Positions 60,035 to 64,000 of a DNA stretch of 64,000 nt are shown here, one piece after another. This DNA comes from Anadara kagoshimensis. Taxonomy: Eukaryota > Mollusca > Bivalvia > Arcoida > Arcidae. The number at the start of each line of letters is the position of its first letter. The first letter of the stretch is position 1. The position numbers were made by a program, and so were the translations under genes. Under the pieces are notes generated by a model, which was not told the origin of the DNA, did not search any database, and saw only the letters and a program-made list of their open reading frames with translations. Location: the NCBI GenBank assembly GCA_021292105.1, contig CM037874.1, forward strand, positions 16,350,615 through 16,414,614, given 5' to 3'.

Positions 60035-60195
60035 CTACAAAATATTAAAAATATTATGAAATGGACATGTGTATTAAGACAAATTGAGTCAAATGCATCA
60101 TAGCAGTTTCAGTTGACCCTAGGTTACCAACAGACACAACCTTGATAAAAATGTGCAAGAAATGGGGTATAATAAGTACAATTAAAATACTTGCA

Positions 60196-60253
60196 TGTCA
60201 TGTGCTTCTTTTGAATGCATTATTCCATACAAATTCAAAAGTAGCACATGACA
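60196..60253. mobile_element. Small hairpin MITE upstream of the homeodomain exon
   Basis: TGTCATGTGCTTCTTTTGAA pairs with ATTCAAAAGTAGCACATGAC. It is about 160 bp from the exon's acceptor. Confidence 0.8.
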
Positions 60254-61064
60254 TACGTATAAATTCCAAAACTCGCAAAGACTTTTCTTTAAGCTGACAA
60301 AAACTATAGTGACTCCAAGAAGTGTCATTTCTAATAGCAATGTTATTGTGTAGTATTAGTGTTTATTGCAAACAAAGTCTCAATGTCCTTCTTGGAGAAT
60401 ACGTTCTGGAACTTCTAGTAAAGTTTCTAAAATTTAAAATGCTATATATCAACTATCCTTTACTTATTTAATCATACTGTACTGTAAACCAAACATGTAT
60501 TCATAGTTATACATCTATTGTTTCATGTTACAGGCTATATTCCATCGATATGTTAAACCCTTTGGGATATTGTGGTACCATTCTGGCGCACATTTTCATT
60601 TTCATTACTATTTGAAACATGCAGAAATATGTCTCTATTTTGGTACAGTAAATGCTAAGAGGTTTGTAGATAATTCTACCGATCTGACTTAAGTGTGGGA
60701 TTTGTTACCCGAATTTACTTTCAATTTTGGTTCATCGGGTAACGAAATTTATAACTGAAAAAAGACTTGCCAATAACCAACACGAACACAAGGCAATGAA
60801 AGAATCAGCACCAAGACAAGGAAGATAAAAACTTCCGATTTGGAAGGCCAATGCTTCAGTGTAACACTTAACGATCTAAAATTCTAAAATTAGTAAGTTG
60901 TCGTCCTATTAGAGAGTCGCCAGTCGTTTTGTCTTTCATGGTGTTGGAAATACAAGGATATGTGTACATATAAATATAGATAATTATCTTTGGAAAAACA
61001 TTGCAATGAAGTAAGATCAAATGCTTCAAATTTGGTTTTATGAAGAAAATATTTACAAATCAAA

Positions 61065-61345
61065 CACTAACATACCGGTCTAATACGTACATGTCCGAAT
61101 CTCAATCCCAAAGTACCGGCCCAATACGTACATGTCCGAATCTCAATCCCAAAGTACCGACCCAATAAGTACATGTCCGAATCTCAATCCCAAAAATGAA
61201 CTAAAAACTGGTAAATTAGTTAAACGCGTGAACTTTCACTATGGAAATGAGGCCGCGTGCTCTGGAAGGGTAAGTATCTCTTGTCTAGCTAGCTACACCC
61301 GTCGCGTTTGAAATCAAAACTGAGAACGAAAGGAACATATAACTA
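61065..61345 (-). repeat. GGAGCACCCGGTCTCACT family copy with a 41-bp triplication
   Basis: The edge segment ATGTCCGAATCTCAATCCCA is repeated three times at a 41-bp period (61074-61196). Then AAACGCGTGAACTTTCACTA, GCGTGCTCTGGAAGGGTAAG and CTAGCTAGCTACACCCGTCG follow. Confidence 0.7.
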
Positions 61346-61949
61346 TGGCCGGGATGTCAAATATATCCAGTATAATCAAAGATACTCCATTAACTTTGAA
61401 AACAGGCAACCCTAACTTAGATTATATTTATAAAACACTACTGGTAAACAAGCATTGAATATCATAATCTATTTCTTGCGATTTTATAAAGAAAAAATAT
61501 TAAAAATGAAATTGAAAAAAAAACCAGCACGGTATGTTTATTTATCTGTTAAACCATAATATTTGAGTAGTTTCTTCCTGGACATAAAATGTCACTACGT
61601 ACACGTGTATCCTATGATGGGTTTTTAAGTCATTTGTATATAATAAATAAGTTTTAAAAATTAAGAATATATCGGGATGAAAGAAACGAAATGCATTTAT
61701 GAATGTTGAAAATTACCGTTTATCCTGCCTCCCCCCGTTGTTTACAACCCGTAACCGTATCATAGATGCATTTTAAATTGCAGATTTTATATTTTATCTG
61801 TTTTATAAGATTTTTGCCGTATTACTCGAGGATTAATAGTTTCTATATCTCATTTTTGAAATGTTGTTAAACTTCAAGGCTTTTGAAACATCTGTCTTGG
61901 GAACGAGGTCATCAACATATAGATTAAAATAATGTAATATCACGCTTCA

Positions 61950-62210
61950 GATTCAGAATACCGGTAGTTCCTTAACTAAGATTTTCCTTAACTTAAAATC
62001 TGTTTCAAATTTTGCTGATCTATTTTCTTACCACTAATAAAAATATTTAACAAAATCAGAATATAGATGTAAAAATAAGCTAAGAATGAGCTTCAAAATG
62101 GTACTTTAAATTCATAAATATCTTGGAAACTAACAAAATTATGCAAATTTCAAATTTGTTAGATTTAAGTTAAGGAAAATATTAGTTAAGGAATGATTGT
62201 GAATCCAAGG
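61950..62210. mobile_element. Foldback MITE, same family as 54168-54412
   Basis: GTTCCTTAACTAAGATTTTC and TTAACTTAAAATCTG pair with AGATTTAAGTTAAGGAAAAT and TTAGTTAAGGAATGATTGTG. Confidence 0.8.
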
Positions 62211-63136
62211 GTGTTATTAGTTTTAATCAATACCTGTATTTTATTCAATATAAATAAATAAACACATGCAACTCAAAAATTTAAATAGGGTTCGGGAACA
62301 AGTCAGATGCTTATATCAACCCGTCTCCGTCATTCATGGACTTTTAATAATAAACATTACAAAACATTATCCAGGAATTTTGAAGATGACACAATGAGAC
62401 AAACGTTGTGTAATTTCGCACAATAAATGGTATACGATTTAAAAATAATTATTTTAGACTACGATTATAGCTGATTATGTATACCATCTGTGATGAAAGC
62501 TGATATTTTATATAACTCAAATTACAATTACAACAGCGGAGTTCAAATTTTGGCATTTTTACAAACCCTGTCTTTTCCTGTGTTATTTTAGTTTAAAGCT
62601 TTATGACAAAAGACGGTCAAAACAAGAAAACACTCCACAATGAGACAATCTTTATACCGCAGGTGTGTTTATGGTACAATTTCAAAAGGACTTGGTCCGG
62701 TAAGTACGGAAAAATGCCCACGGTTAAAAGTAACGTATATTTCGCATACCATTGAAAAATACCTGAACGTCCCAAATTTGAAGTATGGATCTGTCTTTCT
62801 ATCCCTTCTCTCTTACTGTTTGTTTTACTTTTATTTGGCAATTATACAATTTTTGTGGACAGGTTTTATTATTTCGTCAATCAAACGCGCCATAAAGTCT
62901 TTAATTCCCTAATCCATTTTTCTTAACTGTTGTTGTTTACTCTAAGCATTATTATTTAAAGTAAACTTTTCAGCGATTGTACATCGATCTATATAAGAAT
63001 ATAACCGTATTTACTTAAATCTTAAACAACAATAAATATACCACTTTAAGAAATCTTACAAGCTAACTTCAAGAGTACTGGATTATCTATTGTCATTGTA
63101 CTATGCACTGGTGTAAACAGACTAGAAACTAGAAAT

Positions 63137-63140
<4 letters not shown>

Positions 63141-63188
<48 letters not shown>
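63141..63188. repeat. CT microsatellite
   Basis: Uninterrupted TCTCTC run. Confidence 0.95.
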
Positions 63189-63192
<4 letters not shown>

Positions 63193-64000
63193 TTAACTTG
63201 AAAAATGCTGCATGCCATTGTACTGTTTTCTGGTATAAACGGACAAAAAGGTTGAACACCTTCTATCCACCTCTGTAACGAATATTTGAAATAAATTAAA
63301 CGACTAGCGAAAAGAAAAATTGCTTCTTGCTTTTAGTTATAATTTGGTCTTTCTGTTATACAGAAGAGCATTCAAAATTAGTATGTGACATTTTTTTAAT
63401 GTCTCATTTTATATAGAAATGCATTATATAGTTACATGTATATATAATTACTTCTTAACTTTTATATTTATGTATCAGGAGACTGGTACATATAACAATT
63501 TCAATATTTTGATAACTTTATCATGCATTATACTTAAATAAACCATTGCCTATACCAAATTAAAAAAAATAGTAAAAATTAAAGTTTGTTCGCAACAGAA
63601 AATATACATATATTTAATGTGACTGGGCACTGTTTTTGGAGAAGGAATATTAATAATAAAAATACTGCGGTTTAGAATATTTATATTGTACATGCATTAA
63701 TTTGAGCGTGAACGAATCTCGGCGCAAATTTAAATTTGGTAAATTTACATGGACTTGAATTACTGTGAGTTGCATGAATAACCTTGCGCACCATATTTGA
63801 GAGTATTTTAACTTTGCGGTAGATTCAAATTAGTGCTACTATATATCATCGCGAAAAAATTAAAATTAATACAACGCTAAAATAGATACGCTTACAGTGT
63901 TCTATAATTTTGAAATGGTTGTATGTGGTTTATTGTGGTTTTTGCAATGGAAAAGAACAGCTAAAATTGCGGTAGATTTCAGCTTCTGAAATGTGATATC

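Larger units (their letters stand above)
60035..64000 (-). other. Part of the LHX1/5 intron upstream of homeodomain residue 47
   Basis: No exon for the first 46 homeodomain residues or for LIM domains is visible, so the upstream exons must lie beyond the right edge. It contains a hairpin MITE (60196), a CACGTG-type repeat (61065-61345), a foldback element (61950-62210) and a CT microsatellite (63141-63188). The remainder is unrecognised AT-rich DNA. Confidence 0.75.

Noticed and set aside
62640..62912. 90-codon plus-strand frame with a membrane-like segment
   Set aside because: It overlaps a minus-strand frame, has no recognisable motif, and lies in an LHX1/5 intron on the antisense strand; support is insufficient.

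Overview
This window is animal nuclear DNA: AT-rich, almost without long reading frames, and filled with satellites, tRNA-derived SINEs and foldback (MITE-like) elements. The only protein-coding gene I can support is the 3' end of a LIM-homeobox gene of the LHX1/LHX5 (Lim1) class, split into three exons on the minus strand (60034 down to 45608). The gene type and the style of the SINEs (including the tail with CGACGTTAAGCAACATTC) suggest a lophotrochozoan, most likely a bivalve mollusc. The species cannot be fixed from the sequence alone.

Layout. 1-3 kb: end of a palindromic MITE, a ~620-bp foldback element and a tRNA-derived SINE. 3.06-5.80 kb: an array of about 43 copies of a 64-bp minisatellite. 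6-9.9 kb: small hairpin MITEs, SINEs and AAT microsatellites. 9.98-17.71 kb: an array of about 96 copies of an 80-bp satellite. Its monomer is the tRNA-like head of the SINE that adjoins it at 9847-10040. 17.8-30 kb: mostly unrecognised AT-rich DNA with scattered MITEs and SINEs. 30.24-33.29 kb: four tandem units of ~755 bp, one carrying a TA-flanked insertion. 33-45 kb: repeats and nested foldback elements. 45.6-60.03 kb: the LHX1/5 exons and their two repeat-invaded introns (about 6.0 and 8.0 kb). 60.03-64 kb: part of the next upstream intron. The exons for the LIM domains and for the first 46 homeodomain residues lie beyond the right edge.

The three exons join in frame with consensus splice sites and encode the last 161 residues: homeodomain helix 3 from residue 47, the basic post-homeodomain tail typical of LHX1/5, a Gly/Pro/Phe-rich linker and a C-terminus ending in EMTEAW. 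Everything left of 45.6 kb is 3' flanking DNA of this gene.

The most interesting non-coding signal is the 80-bp satellite. Each monomer keeps a recognisable tRNA A-box and half of a B-box, so a SINE's RNA polymerase III head appears to have been captured and amplified into a ~7.7-kb tandem array with a ~3.02-kb higher-order repeat. A second theme is one palindromic MITE family (ends near CAGTACAGACCTGTCGAAAG) with about 20 copies, at least seven of them in the LHX1/5 introns.
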